A DNA stretch of 64,000 nt, taken from Gracilimonas sp. (GTDB taxonomy: Bacteria; Bacteroidota; Rhodothermia; Balneolales; Balneolaceae). Under the pieces are notes generated by a model. It did no database searches and was not told the origin of the DNA. It saw only the letters and a program-made list of their open reading frames with translations. The translations under genes and the position numbers were made by a program. Each line of letters begins with the position of its first letter. Positions within the stretch are counted from its first letter, which is position 1. The stretch covers positions 124,001 to 188,000 of the forward strand of contig NZ_JABURM010000008.1 in the NCBI RefSeq assembly GCF_014762685.1, written 5' to 3'. This document shows, in pieces, positions 43,681-54,175 of this stretch.

Positions 43681-46233
43681 TCATTCATTCCGTAATGCAT
43701 CAGCAGGATTGGCTTTCGACATCTTCCAGGAGGGGTACAAGCCGGCCAGTAAAGCGGCAATTATTGCCAGGAAAACAGCTTCAAGCAGCACACTCCATGG
43801 TATAACAAACTGGAGTGTCCATCCGAATGAACGCAGGTTAATTACATATACAAGGATGTAAGCCATCAATATTCCCAGCGGAACCGAAAGAATTCCGGCC
43901 ATCACGCCCATCACTCCTGTTTGGGTGATTACATAATTCCAAAGCTGCCCGGGGGTCATTCCATTTGCCCTGAGCACTGCCAATTCTCTGGATCGTTCTA
44001 ACTGAAGTGCCATTAATGCGCTTAAAACACCTATAAAAGCCACTAAAATAGCCAGCATTCTCAACACAACTGTTACCGTAAAGGTACGGTCAAATATTTC
44101 GATGGAGGCTTCCCTCAAACCACGGTTCGAACGGATAAAAACATCCTGTATTCCATTTGATTGCTCCCTCAGTCGCTCGATCAATTCATCCACTTCCACA
44201 CCGTCGGCTGCATACAATGCCAGCCCCGAAATTGCATCATCATCATCAAAATACTGATCATAGATATGGCGACTGATGGTAATGGTGCCAATATCCGAAG
44301 CGTAATCAAAATTAATGGCCTGAATTTCGAAGCCGGCCTTTCCCTCATCCGTTTCTATGAAAAGTGAGTCACCCAAACTCACATTATTTCGATAACCATA
44401 TACTTCAGAAACCATAATGATATTTTCCCGGGTATACCGTTGCCAGAAATTATTCCGGCTTTCTTTCAGCTCATAGGTAGTTTGAGCGGCAATTCCCTGG
44501 TCAATCGCTACTAAATTATCGGTTCCTTTATTGGTTCGGACATCCACACTGCGAACGGTATGTGCTTCAGTCACCCCCTCTGTTTCTATAAGGAGATTGA
44601 CCAACATGGGCTCCAGTTCGGAATCTGCTTTTCGGGCCACTGAACTTGGTGGCTGTACATACACATCCGCCTGAAGCTGAGCTTCCAGCCATGATACCAC
44701 CGTGGTTCTGAAACTGTCCACCATCACCCCAACTCCAACAGTTGCGGCTACAGCTACCACTAATGCGGCGATAGCAACGGAAGTTCTGCTAAGTTCCGTT
44801 ACTATACCCCGAACGGCCATTTTTCCAATCAATCCGCTAATTTTTCCCAATATCGGGCGAAATAGTTTTGCCATTCCCTCGATCAAAAGTGGAATAATGA
44901 GTGAAAACCCAATGATCATGAACAAAAGAGAGGAATAGCCGGCTAAAATTCCTCCACCCGGAATCATTATAATGCCAACTCCGGCTAAGCCAATCAGCAA
45001 CCCAAAAATTGAAAGAAGAAAAATTCGGCCGGTTATTTTTGATTCGCTGCTGGAACGTCTCAATACCGTGGAAACCTCGGCTTGTGAAGCCTCTCGCGCC
45101 GGCCAAAAAGCAGCGATCAGCGTGGCAAAAATTCCTAACACCGCTCCTTTGGCCAGCGGAAATAACCCAAGGGATAGTTCCTGCACCGACAGTACAAAAT
45201 ACAGGTCGTTGATGGACTGTGTAACCAACTTTACCAATCCCTGGGCCAGGATAATACCGGATACAATGCCAATCAATGTTCCTAAAAATCCAATCAAAAG
45301 TGCTTCTTTGAGGATGGTAATCAGAATCTCATTCCGTGTTACCCCCAAAGCACGAAGCCGGCCGATCAGCGGACGACGCTGAACCACAGAAAAAGTCATG
45401 GTATTATAGATCAAAAACATCCCCACTAAAAGCGCCAGCATGCTTAAGGCCTGAAGATTAAACTCAAAAGCACGGGTCATTTGAGCAACTGTTTCTGTGC
45501 GGGAATCGGAACGGACAATAGAGGTTCCCTCAGGAAGAAATTCTTTTATCTTCTGTTCTGCTGAATCGGTTTCATTTTCCGGCAAGATCAGATCGATCCG
45601 GGTTAACATTCCCTGCATATTATACAAACGCTGAGCAGTACTGACATCAACTACCACCAAGCTTTCAAGCGCCTGCTGACTTCGGTCATTTCCGGCTTCA
45701 ATGAGCCCAATGAGCTTGAGCTGAAAATCCTTTCCGCCCACAACCAACTGCAATGTATCTCCAATTTCGGTTTCCAATTCCCGGGCCACCGACTCTGCAA
45801 TTAAGCCCGTATTTTCGCCGCTCATAAATTCTGATAATTCAATACCGGTCTCCTGACTGGCAAAATCCCTGAACGGAGCTTCAGCAATCGGGTCTACTCC
45901 CAGCACCTGGAAAGTTCGGTTCATTCCTTCGACGCGGGCATAGCCCTCTACAACAGGGGCTGATTGCCTGATTTTAGCTTTTACTCTAATATCGCGGTAC
46001 ACTTTTTCATCCAGGCTTTCACCTGCTCCCCTAACCTGATGTGTCGCCTTTCCTGTCACTGCTTCAGTTGATAAAGAAAAAGCTTTTTTAGCACTTGAGT
46101 TCGACAAATCAATGGAGATGACGACTGCAACTCCGAGGGCTACACCCAAAATAGAAAGCAGAAAATGCCAGGGATGGCGAATCAAAAACCTGAAACTGGA
46201 AAGCCAAAGTAGATTCGAGTTGTTATTGCTCAT
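43681..46233 (-). CDS. FtsX-like ABC transporter permease (AttFG-type)
   Basis: An 850-residue permease with two MacB/FtsX units. It has an N-terminal helix (WHFLLSILGVALGVAVVISI) and periplasmic domain, three helices near 270-390, a second membrane block near 400-510, another periplasmic region, and a final FtsX triplet near 720-840. It overlaps its ATPase gene by 4 bp. In AttEFGH systems this part is one long or two separate permeases. The transported substrate is unknown, with a lipid or lipoprotein possible. Confidence 0.82.
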   Translation of the reverse strand: MSNNNSNLLWLSSFRFLIRHPWHFLLSILGVALGVAVVISIDLSNSSAKKAFSLSTEAVTGKATHQVRGAGESLDEKVYRDIRVKAKIRQSAPVVEGYARVEGMNRTFQVLGVDPIAEAPFRDFASQETGIELSEFMSGENTGLIAESVARELETEIGDTLQLVVGGKDFQLKLIGLIEAGNDRSQQALESLVVVDVSTAQRLYNMQGMLTRIDLILPENETDSAEQKIKEFLPEGTSIVRSDSRTETVAQMTRAFEFNLQALSMLALLVGMFLIYNTMTFSVVQRRPLIGRLRALGVTRNEILITILKEALLIGFLGTLIGIVSGIILAQGLVKLVTQSINDLYFVLSVQELSLGLFPLAKGAVLGIFATLIAAFWPAREASQAEVSTVLRRSSSESKITGRIFLLSIFGLLIGLAGVGIIMIPGGGILAGYSSLLFMIIGFSLIIPLLIEGMAKLFRPILGKISGLIGKMAVRGIVTELSRTSVAIAALVVAVAATVGVGVMVDSFRTTVVSWLEAQLQADVYVQPPSSVARKADSELEPMLVNLLIETEGVTEAHTVRSVDVRTNKGTDNLVAIDQGIAAQTTYELKESRNNFWQRYTRENIIMVSEVYGYRNNVSLGDSLFIETDEGKAGFEIQAINFDYASDIGTITISRHIYDQYFDDDDAISGLALYAADGVEVDELIERLREQSNGIQDVFIRSNRGLREASIEIFDRTFTVTVVLRMLAILVAFIGVLSALMALQLERSRELAVLRANGMTPGQLWNYVITQTGVMGVMAGILSVPLGILMAYILVYVINLRSFGWTLQFVIPWSVLLEAVFLAIIAALLAGLYPSWKMSKANPADALRNE

Positions 46234-46934
46234 AATTGCACAGCTGAATCTTCGACTTCCGTCAACTTACCACCGCGAATCTCCAACACCCGGTCCGCAA
46301 TTTTGCAGATGTCACGGTCGTGCGTAGCCAAAATAATGGTGCGACCATTTTTACGAACCAGATTTTCTAAGATGTCGAGAATTTGCTTCCCGGTTTCATA
46401 GTCCAAATTACCGGTAGGTTCATCAGCCAAAATTAACATGGGTTCGTGAGCCAGTGCACGGGCAATAGCCACCCGTTGCTGTTCTCCTCCGGAAAGCCGG
46501 TCCGGGTAACTGTCACCCCGATCACCTAGTCCCACATCTTGTAAAAACTGATCAGCTTTGCTTAGGGTTTCTTCATCTGTTACGCCTTTTAGCTTTAGGG
46601 GAAGCAATACGTTTTCATAGGCGTTAAGAGTTGATATTAAGTTGAAGGACTGAAACACAAAGCCAATGTTTTTACGCCGGAAAAGAGTACGCTCTTTCTC
46701 ATTGAGCTCAGCAAGATTGGTCCCGCCTATTATTACCGCTCCGGAATCAGGCTTGTCTATTCCACTTACTAAATTTAGCAGAGTACTTTTCCCGGAACCC
46801 GACCGGCCAAGCAGTACAATCAACTCTCCTTCCGTTATAGATAATTCCAAATCGTCCAATACCGCCCGGGTTTTGTCTCCCTCTTGGTAACTTTTGGTCA
46901 GCTTATTGAGCCGGATGTATGCCTTGTCTTTCAT
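46230..46934 (-). CDS. ABC transporter ATPase (LolD/MacB-like, AttE-type)
   Basis: A 234-residue nucleotide-binding subunit with Walker A GRSGSGKSTLLN, the Q-loop FVFQSFNLI, signature LSGGEQQRVAIARAL, Walker B LILADEPTGNLD and the switch ATHDRD. It is the first gene of the ATPase-permease-AttH operon. Confidence 0.92.
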   Translation of the reverse strand: MKDKAYIRLNKLTKSYQEGDKTRAVLDDLELSITEGELIVLLGRSGSGKSTLLNLVSGIDKPDSGAVIIGGTNLAELNEKERTLFRRKNIGFVFQSFNLISTLNAYENVLLPLKLKGVTDEETLSKADQFLQDVGLGDRGDSYPDRLSGGEQQRVAIARALAHEPMLILADEPTGNLDYETGKQILDILENLVRKNGRTIILATHDRDICKIADRVLEIRGGKLTEVEDSAVQL

Positions 46935-47058
46935 CTAATTAATTTCATTAATAAATACTCCGACCAAACATCACCAAGCTTTTATTTGTTCCTGATTTTA
47001 AATGATTAATGATTCTCTAACACTTTACCCCTACCTTTGCAGCAAAAAAAAAGATCTT

Positions 47059-47775
47059 ATGCAAACTATTCCTGCTATCGACCTCCTGAACGGACAAGCC
47101 GTTCGCCTTCATAAAGGCTCCTATGAGGAAGTTACTGTTTACGACAAATCCCCCCTCAATCAGGCGAAAAAATTTAAGGAAGCAGGATTTAATCATATTC
47201 ATGTGGTTGACCTGAACGGTGCCAAAGAAGGGAAGTTTGTAAATCTTCCACACATCAAAGAAATCATTAAGGAGCTTGGGATTTCCGTCCAAACCGGCGG
47301 TGGAATCCGGGTTTTTGATGATGTAGAAATGCTATTGGACGCCGGTCTTTCAAAGGTAATTTGCAGCTCCATGGCCATCAAAAATGAAAAAGACTGGCTT
47401 AAGTCTTTGGAAGAATACCCCGGGAATATGATCCTCGGCATGGACCTGAAAGATGGGAAAATTGCTTACTCCGGGTGGCTTGAGACAGCAGAAGAATCTA
47501 TGGATTCTTTTTTGAGCCGGATGATAGATCACGGGTTGCAAGAAGTTCTTTGCACAGATATTTCTAAAGACGGAACGCTCTCTGGGCCCAATTTCGAGCT
47601 TTACAATTCCCTTAAGAAGGATTTCCCACAGATCAGGATCATAGCTTCAGGCGGAGTATCCTCTATGGAGGATCTGCAGAAACTGGATAAAGCTGATATT
47701 GATGCCGTGGTTATTGGCAAGGCTTATTACGAGAACCGCATTTCGTTAGAAGCCATGGCAAATTTTAACAACTAA
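47059..47775 (+). CDS. hisA: ProFAR isomerase
   Basis: A 238-residue TIM barrel from the ATG at 47059 (QTIPAIDLLNGQAVRLHKG); an upstream in-frame ATG at 47002 would add 19 unrelated residues and is rejected. It catalyses the fourth step of histidine synthesis. Conserved Asp in PAIDLL and in CTDISKDGTLSGPN, with ASGGVSS near the end. Its stop overlaps that of the convergent serpin gene by 4 bp. Confidence 0.93.
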   Translation: MQTIPAIDLLNGQAVRLHKGSYEEVTVYDKSPLNQAKKFKEAGFNHIHVVDLNGAKEGKFVNLPHIKEIIKELGISVQTGGGIRVFDDVEMLLDAGLSKVICSSMAIKNEKDWLKSLEEYPGNMILGMDLKDGKIAYSGWLETAEESMDSFLSRMIDHGLQEVLCTDISKDGTLSGPNFELYNSLKKDFPQIRIIASGGVSSMEDLQKLDKADIDAVVIGKAYYENRISLEAMANFNN

Positions 47776-49010
47776 ACACCCGGGTTATTAATTTTACCCA
47801 TAAACAAAATGGCCCCGCTGTTTTGTTCTCGTGTCACAAACACAAAAGGCCGGTTCACTGAAAATGTTTGCGGTGCAGAAGTAACTTCTATAGCCACTGA
47901 AGTTACCGCAGCGGCCTCGGTACCTGCTTCATCCACCTTTATAAAGGTTTTATGCTTTACCTCACTGATAGATAAGCCTCCATTGGAATTGATACCGGTC
48001 AAATCAGCTTTACTGCCGTTAAAAGCATCCTCCATTCCCATAGAAATCAGAATGTCATTTAACTTCACTTTATACTCCAATTCAAATTTCGGAAACCTGA
48101 GAGGTATTTCACTTCCTGATAAATTTGCAGTCCACGAATCAAAATTCTCTTTGGTTAAATCCTGCTCGATGAACTCATTCAAGATAGTCCCCTCGTCAGC
48201 AGGCATCATCACAGTCATGCTAAATAGGCTATCGCCATATGGCAAGTCTATCATATGCACTTTATCAGAAAAGTGAGTGTTGAAATCTCTTTTTTGACTC
48301 ATCATATCTACCATCACCTGCTCTCCATTTTCCAGATAAAAAGGCCCTTCCTGCGTATCTTCTTTATCAAACTGATACATCCAATCTCCTTTAAAATAAA
48401 TGGCATTTATCAGGTACATAATCATTTCAGCGGGGATACCTCCTTCAATAATTTGTTCAATCAGACCATTGGTGTTATCGGAAACCCAATCATTAATAAT
48501 ATCGACAGAAGCCGGATCATCGAAATCAAGCTCACGAGCCTCAGCATTAAAATATTCCTCCAGGTTATCCGTGAATTCTTCTTCTATGGGAAAGCCTTGC
48601 CGGCTCCAAACTGAATTGGCAATTTCCATTTTTACTTTTGGATCCGCATTCATCAACAGCTCGATTAAGGTTTGGTAGCCTGAATTAATCTCTTCCATAT
48701 CAAGCCCCTGAAAAGCCAGTGTCTCACGCATTTGATTATAGGTTTCTCCACGTGCTCCATTCATAGTCATACCAAGCGCCAAAGAAATACTAAGAGGCGA
48801 AATAAAAATATTCTCAGACTCATCTCCCAAAACGGTGCTCTTGAACATATTAAAGCTAAAAGACTGCCCGTTTTCCACCAATTCCATCTCGACTTTTGAC
48901 AATTCTCTTGGAAGTTCTCCATTCAAATCAGGCCCGGTCACAGAACTGGTACACCCTGTTAAATAAATAAGAATGGAAAAAATGATTAACAGTAAATGAT
49001 TGCCTTTCAT
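47772..49010 (-). CDS. Serpin-family protease inhibitor, lipoprotein
   Basis: A 412-residue serpin with a lipobox LTGC (Cys20), so it is probably anchored to the outer membrane or periplasmic face. The complete fold is visible: FNMFKSTVLGDESENIFISP, NAIYFKGDW, the breach/shutter region HKTFIKVDEAGTEAAAVTS and the C-terminal NRPFVFVTREQNSGAILFMG. The hinge GTEAAAVT is of the inhibitory type. The reactive loop ends in SAPQTFSVN. It may protect the cell from its own or foreign serine proteases. An AGGAG site precedes the ATG. Confidence 0.9.
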   Translation of the reverse strand: MKGNHLLLIIFSILIYLTGCTSSVTGPDLNGELPRELSKVEMELVENGQSFSFNMFKSTVLGDESENIFISPLSISLALGMTMNGARGETYNQMRETLAFQGLDMEEINSGYQTLIELLMNADPKVKMEIANSVWSRQGFPIEEEFTDNLEEYFNAEARELDFDDPASVDIINDWVSDNTNGLIEQIIEGGIPAEMIMYLINAIYFKGDWMYQFDKEDTQEGPFYLENGEQVMVDMMSQKRDFNTHFSDKVHMIDLPYGDSLFSMTVMMPADEGTILNEFIEQDLTKENFDSWTANLSGSEIPLRFPKFELEYKVKLNDILISMGMEDAFNGSKADLTGINSNGGLSISEVKHKTFIKVDEAGTEAAAVTSVAIEVTSAPQTFSVNRPFVFVTREQNSGAILFMGKINNPGV

Positions 49011-49203
49011 AATGTTCTCCTGTTTATTGGATAATGTATCATAATAAATGAAATACGAGCAATAAAATTGTGAGCAATTTTCTGGAATGCTGAAATTCCT
49101 TTCTTTTTACCTGAATGAAAAACACGTTTAGATAATTTTCTATATTCCTTTTTAAAATTATTTCAAAGCAACCTCATCGGTTTTACTGAATACAAACAAC
49201 CTC

Positions 49204-49962
49204 ATGCTCACTAAAAGAATTATCCCCTGTCTCGATATTAAAAATGGACGCACTGTAAAAGGCGTGAACTTTGAAGGGCTGCGTGATGCCGGAGATCCGG
49301 TTGAATTGGCCAAACGATACAGTGAGGAAGGTGCGGACGAGCTTGTTTTTCTGGATATAACAGCCACCCTGGAAAAGAGAAAAACACTGGTTGATTTGGT
49401 TAAAAGAATTGCCGCTGAAATTAATATCCCGTTTACCGTTGGGGGCGGCATCAAAACGGTGGATGAAATCGAAGAGTTATTAAAATCCGGTGCTGATAAA
49501 GTTTCCCTGAACAGCAGTATTGTTAAAAACCCCGATTTGATCAATGAAGCATCTGCTATTTTTGGAGCACAGGCTATAGTAGCTGCCGTAGATGCCAAAA
49601 AGAAAGGTGACAGCTGGAATGTATACATCAAAGGCGGAACAGAAGATACCGGACTGGATGCCCTGGAATGGATGAAGGAAGTGGAAGAACGGGGAGCCGG
49701 TGAAATTTTATTAACCAGCATGGATCGTGACGGAACCAAAAGTGGCTTTGATATCGAGATCCTTCAGAAAGTAAATGAAGTTGTCAATATTCCGGTAATT
49801 GCAAGCGGAGGAGCCGGAACCATACAGCATTGTATTGATGCGATACAACTGGCTAATGTAGATGCGGTATTGGCGGCAAGCATATTCCATTTCAAGGAAA
49901 TTGAAATCAAAGATCTAAAAGCCCGGATGGGAAAAGCGGGAATTGAAGTTCGCCCTGTTTGA
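49204..49962 (+). CDS. hisF: Imidazole glycerol phosphate synthase, cyclase subunit
   Basis: A 252-residue TIM barrel that makes IGP and AICAR together with HisH. It has the N-terminal [17 protein letters not shown] (catalytic Asp) and [13 protein letters not shown] (second Asp), with SGGAGTIQH. hisA is 1.4 kb upstream with the serpin gene in between, and hisH is not in the window. Confidence 0.95.
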   Translation: MLTKRIIPCLDIKNGRTVKGVNFEGLRDAGDPVELAKRYSEEGADELVFLDITATLEKRKTLVDLVKRIAAEINIPFTVGGGIKTVDEIEELLKSGADKVSLNSSIVKNPDLINEASAIFGAQAIVAAVDAKKKGDSWNVYIKGGTEDTGLDALEWMKEVEERGAGEILLTSMDRDGTKSGFDIEILQKVNEVVNIPVIASGGAGTIQHCIDAIQLANVDAVLAASIFHFKEIEIKDLKARMGKAGIEVRPV

Positions 49963-49967
49963 TTATC

Positions 49968-50642
49968 CTACGTGGTTGACTCTTCCACTTCCACCAAAAA
50001 CACTTCGCTTGCTACAGCCTGACCTAATACTTGTTCATTATCTTCTTCAAGCTTTACTTTTATGGGGCCGCTGAACGGTGTTTTTTCCAGAACTTCAATC
50101 TTCATTCCCGGTATCACCCCGATTTTCTCGAGGTATCTGAGCAGCTTGGGATCCTGATCTTTAACACGGCCAATAATGTACGGTGTATTTACTTCGGCTT
50201 CTGCAATGGAAAGCTGTGCCATTTCCGGCATTATGCCATCTTTAGTTGGAATGGGGTCACCATGGGGATCATGAGTGGGATGGTTTAACAATTCAGCTAT
50301 TCGATCTTCAAATTGTTCAGAGATATGATGCTCAAGGTTTTCAGCTTCATCATGTACTTCATCCCAGGAATACCCCATTATTTCTTTTAAGTACAGCTCC
50401 AATAGCCGATGATGACGCAATACCTCGAGTGCTATTTTGTTGCCGGCCGAAGTTAGCTTTGCTCCTTTATAGGATTCATGATCCAATAAATTCATTTTTG
50501 CTAAACGCTTCAGCATATTCGTCACCGAAGCAGAAGACACGTCGAGTGCTTTTGCAATATTTGTAGTTGTGGCAGATTTCCCCTCCGATTGTAATATATA
50601 AATTGCTTTAAGGTAATCTTCAACAGACTGGCTGAGTCCCAT
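49968..50642 (-). CDS. DtxR/MntR-family metal-dependent regulator
   Basis: A 224-residue regulator. The N-terminal winged helix (SVEDYLKAIYILQSEGKSAT, then LDVSSASVTNMLKRL) is followed by the metal-binding dimer domain (VLRHHRLLELYLKEIMGYSWDEVHDEAENLEHHISEQFEDRI) and a FeoA/SH3-like C-terminal domain (IGVIPGMKIEVLE). It probably controls iron or manganese uptake. The P1B-4 exporter at 27378 is a possible target, but no shared operator was identified. Confidence 0.88.
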   Translation of the reverse strand: MGLSQSVEDYLKAIYILQSEGKSATTTNIAKALDVSSASVTNMLKRLAKMNLLDHESYKGAKLTSAGNKIALEVLRHHRLLELYLKEIMGYSWDEVHDEAENLEHHISEQFEDRIAELLNHPTHDPHGDPIPTKDGIMPEMAQLSIAEAEVNTPYIIGRVKDQDPKLLRYLEKIGVIPGMKIEVLEKTPFSGPIKVKLEEDNEQVLGQAVASEVFLVEVEESTT

Positions 50643-50711
50643 AAATATAATGTTTGGTTAGTTCCACTAATGATACGAATTGCCGAATAAGATATTAAGG
50701 TATTTTTTTAT

Positions 50712-53321
50712 TTACTGATTGACAGAAGCATCTGCTTTTATAATAACCAGAGTCATATCATCATGTTGCTTGGCCATTCCTTTAAATTCATTTACATCAT
50801 CAATGATAATTTCCAGAATTTTTTCAGATGATGCTTTTCGCACTCCTTTAACCAAACGTTTTAGCCGTTCCTCCCCATAAAAATGATTACCGGAATTCAA
50901 CATTTCCGTGATCCCATCGGTATAAAGAATCACTACATCACCTTCTTTAAGCTTTAATGTGGCTTCCTGAGTATGCTTTAGGAATTTATCACCTTTTGTA
51001 ACCCCAATCCCCAGGCCATCCGGTTTAAGCCATTCGGTATCACCGTTGTTACGTACAATTAACATTGGGTTATGCCCCGCACGGGCAAACGTAAATACTC
51101 TTTTATCTGCTTCCAGAATTCCATAAATCATAGAGATAAATGTACCACGGGTGGCATTTTCATTAAATAAGCGGTTAAGTTGATTTAATAGTTCAACGGG
51201 AGATAAAATCAATGCACTTAAACTGTGGAGCACTCCTTTGGTGAAGGTCATATAAAAAGCAGCGCGAATTCCTTTTCCACTCACATCTCCAATCGCAATA
51301 GCGGTACGTTGTTCCCCCAGAGAAATCATATCATAATAATCACCCCCTGTTTCCTGTGCTGGAATACAAACTCCTGCAATATCTATTCCCGGCAGATGGT
51401 GAATTTTAGATGGAAGAAATGTTTGCTGCACGACCCTGGCAATAGAAAGCTCCTGCTTCAGGCGTTGTTCTTTTGCCTGTTCTTCTATATAAGCCGGAAC
51501 ATACTCAGGCAATTCTTTCCTGTCGCGACCTTTCACAATGAAATATAATCCCAAGACTGAAAAACTCAGCAACACCAAAATAAACAGATAGAAGGTGTTT
51601 GCATCCGGAGAACCCTCAATGACCCATCCTTTTGAAGTGGATACCAAATTTAAGAAAACGAAAAAGCCAAAAACGATCGTCAAAAAATCATGTCTTAAAT
51701 AGAAGTACCCAAGCACAAGGCCAAGGGTTGCGTTCATCATACGATTATAAGCATCAGGCTCAATACTAAAGGGCAGAATATCAAGGAGACAAAATAACAA
51801 GGCACTCATTATAGGAATAACCCAATCACGATTAATTACTCCTTTAATCTGATTTCCCAAGATAAGATATATGGGAATTACTATGATCAGAACCAGGCTG
51901 GCAGTCACCATTAAATTAGCCAGAGAGGGTAAAAAATAATTATCGGAAATAAATTCTATGTCGGCAGACAAATAAGAGGATGGAATCCCTGCAAAAAATA
52001 TCCCCACTATTCCCGATAGCAGCCCGGCAATGGCAATTGCGTTAATAATACCCCATCCCACCGGTTTATTTGTAAAAAGGCCTCTTCGTACTAAATCCCA
52101 TGTTTTTAGTTTAGATGGCCAATATTGCCTGGTTATGGAGTCACTGACTGCGGTTATTACGAAAAAGCCAATAGCGCTGACAGCGCCTAATACGGCTAAC
52201 CCCATTACATTGTTAATAATTTGATTGGCGCCGGATAAACCATACATCAACCCAAGCTCATTCACAAGCTGAAGTATCCAGGCCCCGGGAATTATGAAAC
52301 CAGCCAGAACAGCAATAATCATCGCGGGCTGGGTATCAATGGCACGAGCTTTAATCCTTAAGTAGAATACAAATAACAGCCACATCCCGAAAACAAGCAT
52401 CACAAAAAGAGCTGTGCTTTTCAATACCTCTGTGTAAATACCTCTTTCGGCCTCCAGCTTAGGATACAGTTCGTATTCCAGTGATTTAAGAGAACCGGCA
52501 GGGAGCACATCTAAGGTGAGTTCAACGCCAACTCCCGTAAGCGAATCCTCGGCACTCATAACAGCTCTTGCAAATCGAATCCCTCCCTCATCTATAAGCT
52601 GGACAGTATCTTGCTTTAAGTCAAATTCAGACCATGCTGTTCTATTGATATAAAAATCCACGAGATCCCAGATGTTATTCGTGGTATAAACTTCTTCATC
52701 CTTACTGCCCCGGATTTCCCTCAGCCGTTCAATTACAACTGATGAATGTGAACCAGATGTTGAGGTAGTATTTAAATGCTGATAATCGGTAAGTCCTCTG
52801 ATCAAAGAGTCCTCAAGGGCCCTTGCATAGTTCTGTACCTGATTCTGAAAAACAGAACGCACAGCATACCGATTAAAAGGGCGCTGTCGGGATATTAATT
52901 CGTTACTCGCTGTAAAGCTTATGACCTCCCCCGAGGTATTCAATCCAAACCTAACCTGAACACCACTTAATTCGGGTTGACTGGTGTATTCCCTGATTTC
53001 CCAGCTTAACAAAGGGAGTCTTTGAAGGAATTGGGACTCTTCTATCTTTTTTTTGAATTCTCCTTTTCCCCACTTTACCTGAACAGTATCAATAAACTCT
53101 GAATTAGGACTGAAGTTTGTTGATGGAAAAAATTCTAAGGATTGATATTGCCAGCTTTGAAAAACAGAATCTGCTTTTTCAATAATCTTATCTTTTGATT
53201 GAGTAATCTTCCCGGTGGAAAAAGGATGGTATTGAGAAAACGAATAGAAAAACCACCCTATACCGGCGAGCCCGAATAGAAGTATAATTAAGTCCCTAAA
53301 GAGTTTTTTACTCAGTTGCAT
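50712..53321 (-). CDS. Membrane-bound SpoIIE/RsbU-type PP2C phosphatase
   Basis: An 869-residue protein. An N-terminal helix is followed by a periplasmic sensor region (about 35-300), then roughly eight membrane helices (about 305-600), then a PP2C_SpoIIE domain (about 635-869) with GGDYYDMISLG, AIGDVSGKGIRAA and ILYTDGITEM holding the metal-binding aspartates. Such enzymes dephosphorylate anti-sigma-factor antagonists in partner-switching pathways. No partner anti-sigma or STAS gene is adjacent. It is divergent from the NRDE gene. Confidence 0.85.
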   Translation of the reverse strand: MQLSKKLFRDLIILLFGLAGIGWFFYSFSQYHPFSTGKITQSKDKIIEKADSVFQSWQYQSLEFFPSTNFSPNSEFIDTVQVKWGKGEFKKKIEESQFLQRLPLLSWEIREYTSQPELSGVQVRFGLNTSGEVISFTASNELISRQRPFNRYAVRSVFQNQVQNYARALEDSLIRGLTDYQHLNTTSTSGSHSSVVIERLREIRGSKDEEVYTTNNIWDLVDFYINRTAWSEFDLKQDTVQLIDEGGIRFARAVMSAEDSLTGVGVELTLDVLPAGSLKSLEYELYPKLEAERGIYTEVLKSTALFVMLVFGMWLLFVFYLRIKARAIDTQPAMIIAVLAGFIIPGAWILQLVNELGLMYGLSGANQIINNVMGLAVLGAVSAIGFFVITAVSDSITRQYWPSKLKTWDLVRRGLFTNKPVGWGIINAIAIAGLLSGIVGIFFAGIPSSYLSADIEFISDNYFLPSLANLMVTASLVLIIVIPIYLILGNQIKGVINRDWVIPIMSALLFCLLDILPFSIEPDAYNRMMNATLGLVLGYFYLRHDFLTIVFGFFVFLNLVSTSKGWVIEGSPDANTFYLFILVLLSFSVLGLYFIVKGRDRKELPEYVPAYIEEQAKEQRLKQELSIARVVQQTFLPSKIHHLPGIDIAGVCIPAQETGGDYYDMISLGEQRTAIAIGDVSGKGIRAAFYMTFTKGVLHSLSALILSPVELLNQLNRLFNENATRGTFISMIYGILEADKRVFTFARAGHNPMLIVRNNGDTEWLKPDGLGIGVTKGDKFLKHTQEATLKLKEGDVVILYTDGITEMLNSGNHFYGEERLKRLVKGVRKASSEKILEIIIDDVNEFKGMAKQHDDMTLVIIKADASVNQ

Positions 53322-53407
53322 GGTGTACTCTACGAAAAACTTGGAATAGGTTTCACGAATATGCTTAGATTCATTGAAATTTCGAAACCCGGATTGAATA
53401 AATTTTT

Positions 53408-54175
53408 ATGTGTCTAATTACTTTTGCTTATAAAAATCATCCCAAATATAATCTGATTTTAGCCGGAAATCGGGATGAATTTTATGGCCGTCCCACCCGC
53501 AAAGCCCAGTTTTGGACAGACGAAAATCACCCCGAGATTTTAGCAGGAAAAGATTTAAAAGGCGGCGGAACTTGGTTGGGGGTTCACAAAGATGGACGAT
53601 GGGGTGCCCTGACCAACTACAGAGACCCTTCCATTATTAAAGAGGATCCCCCCTCACGCGGAGAGCTGGTGCTGGATTATTTGAAATCAGGTAAATCTGG
53701 TATGGATTACCTACAAGATATAACCAAGAAAGCCGATGAATACAATGGATTTAACCTATTGCTGTGGGATTCTAAAGGATTTTATCACTACTCTAACCAA
53801 AATAAAAAAGTAACCAATATAAGTGATGGAATCCATGGCATAAGCAATGCCCTGCTCGATACCCCCTGGCCAAAAGTCACTGCAGCAAACCGGCAACTTG
53901 AGGAAATTATATCCCGAGAAGAAATTAACAAAGCAAAGCTATTTGAATTGTTGAGAGATGATACCAGAGCTTCCGAGGATGATCTTCCCGTGACCGGCAT
54001 CCCAAGGAATTTAGAAAAAGCTGTTTCATCCATTTTTATTAAAACAGAAAATTACGGCTCCCGTTGTTCTACGGTTTTATTGATTGATAAGGAAGGAAAG
54101 ATTGATTTTACGGAAAGAAGTTTTGAACCGGGTTCTGCCAAATTATTTGACGAAAATTCTTTTGTTATTCAATAA
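53408..54175 (+). CDS. NRDE/TANGO2-family protein
   Basis: A 255-residue protein starting MCLITFAYKNHPKYNLILAG with the defining NRDEF at residues 22-26, and later LAGKDLKGGGTWLGV and NYRDPS. The conserved Cys2 suggests N-terminal nucleophile chemistry after Met removal. TANGO2-type proteins have been linked to haem and lipid handling. No operon partner is present. Confidence 0.85.
   Translation: MCLITFAYKNHPKYNLILAGNRDEFYGRPTRKAQFWTDENHPEILAGKDLKGGGTWLGVHKDGRWGALTNYRDPSIIKEDPPSRGELVLDYLKSGKSGMDYLQDITKKADEYNGFNLLLWDSKGFYHYSNQNKKVTNISDGIHGISNALLDTPWPKVTAANRQLEEIISREEINKAKLFELLRDDTRASEDDLPVTGIPRNLEKAVSSIFIKTENYGSRCSTVLLIDKEGKIDFTERSFEPGSAKLFDENSFVIQ

Noticed and set aside
47002-47058. Longer HisA start
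   Set aside because: The added 19 residues do not resemble HisA; the family start is at 47059.
49158-49739. Leftward 193-codon frame opposite hisF
   Set aside because: It is the antisense shadow of hisF, rich in Ser and Pro, with no domain.
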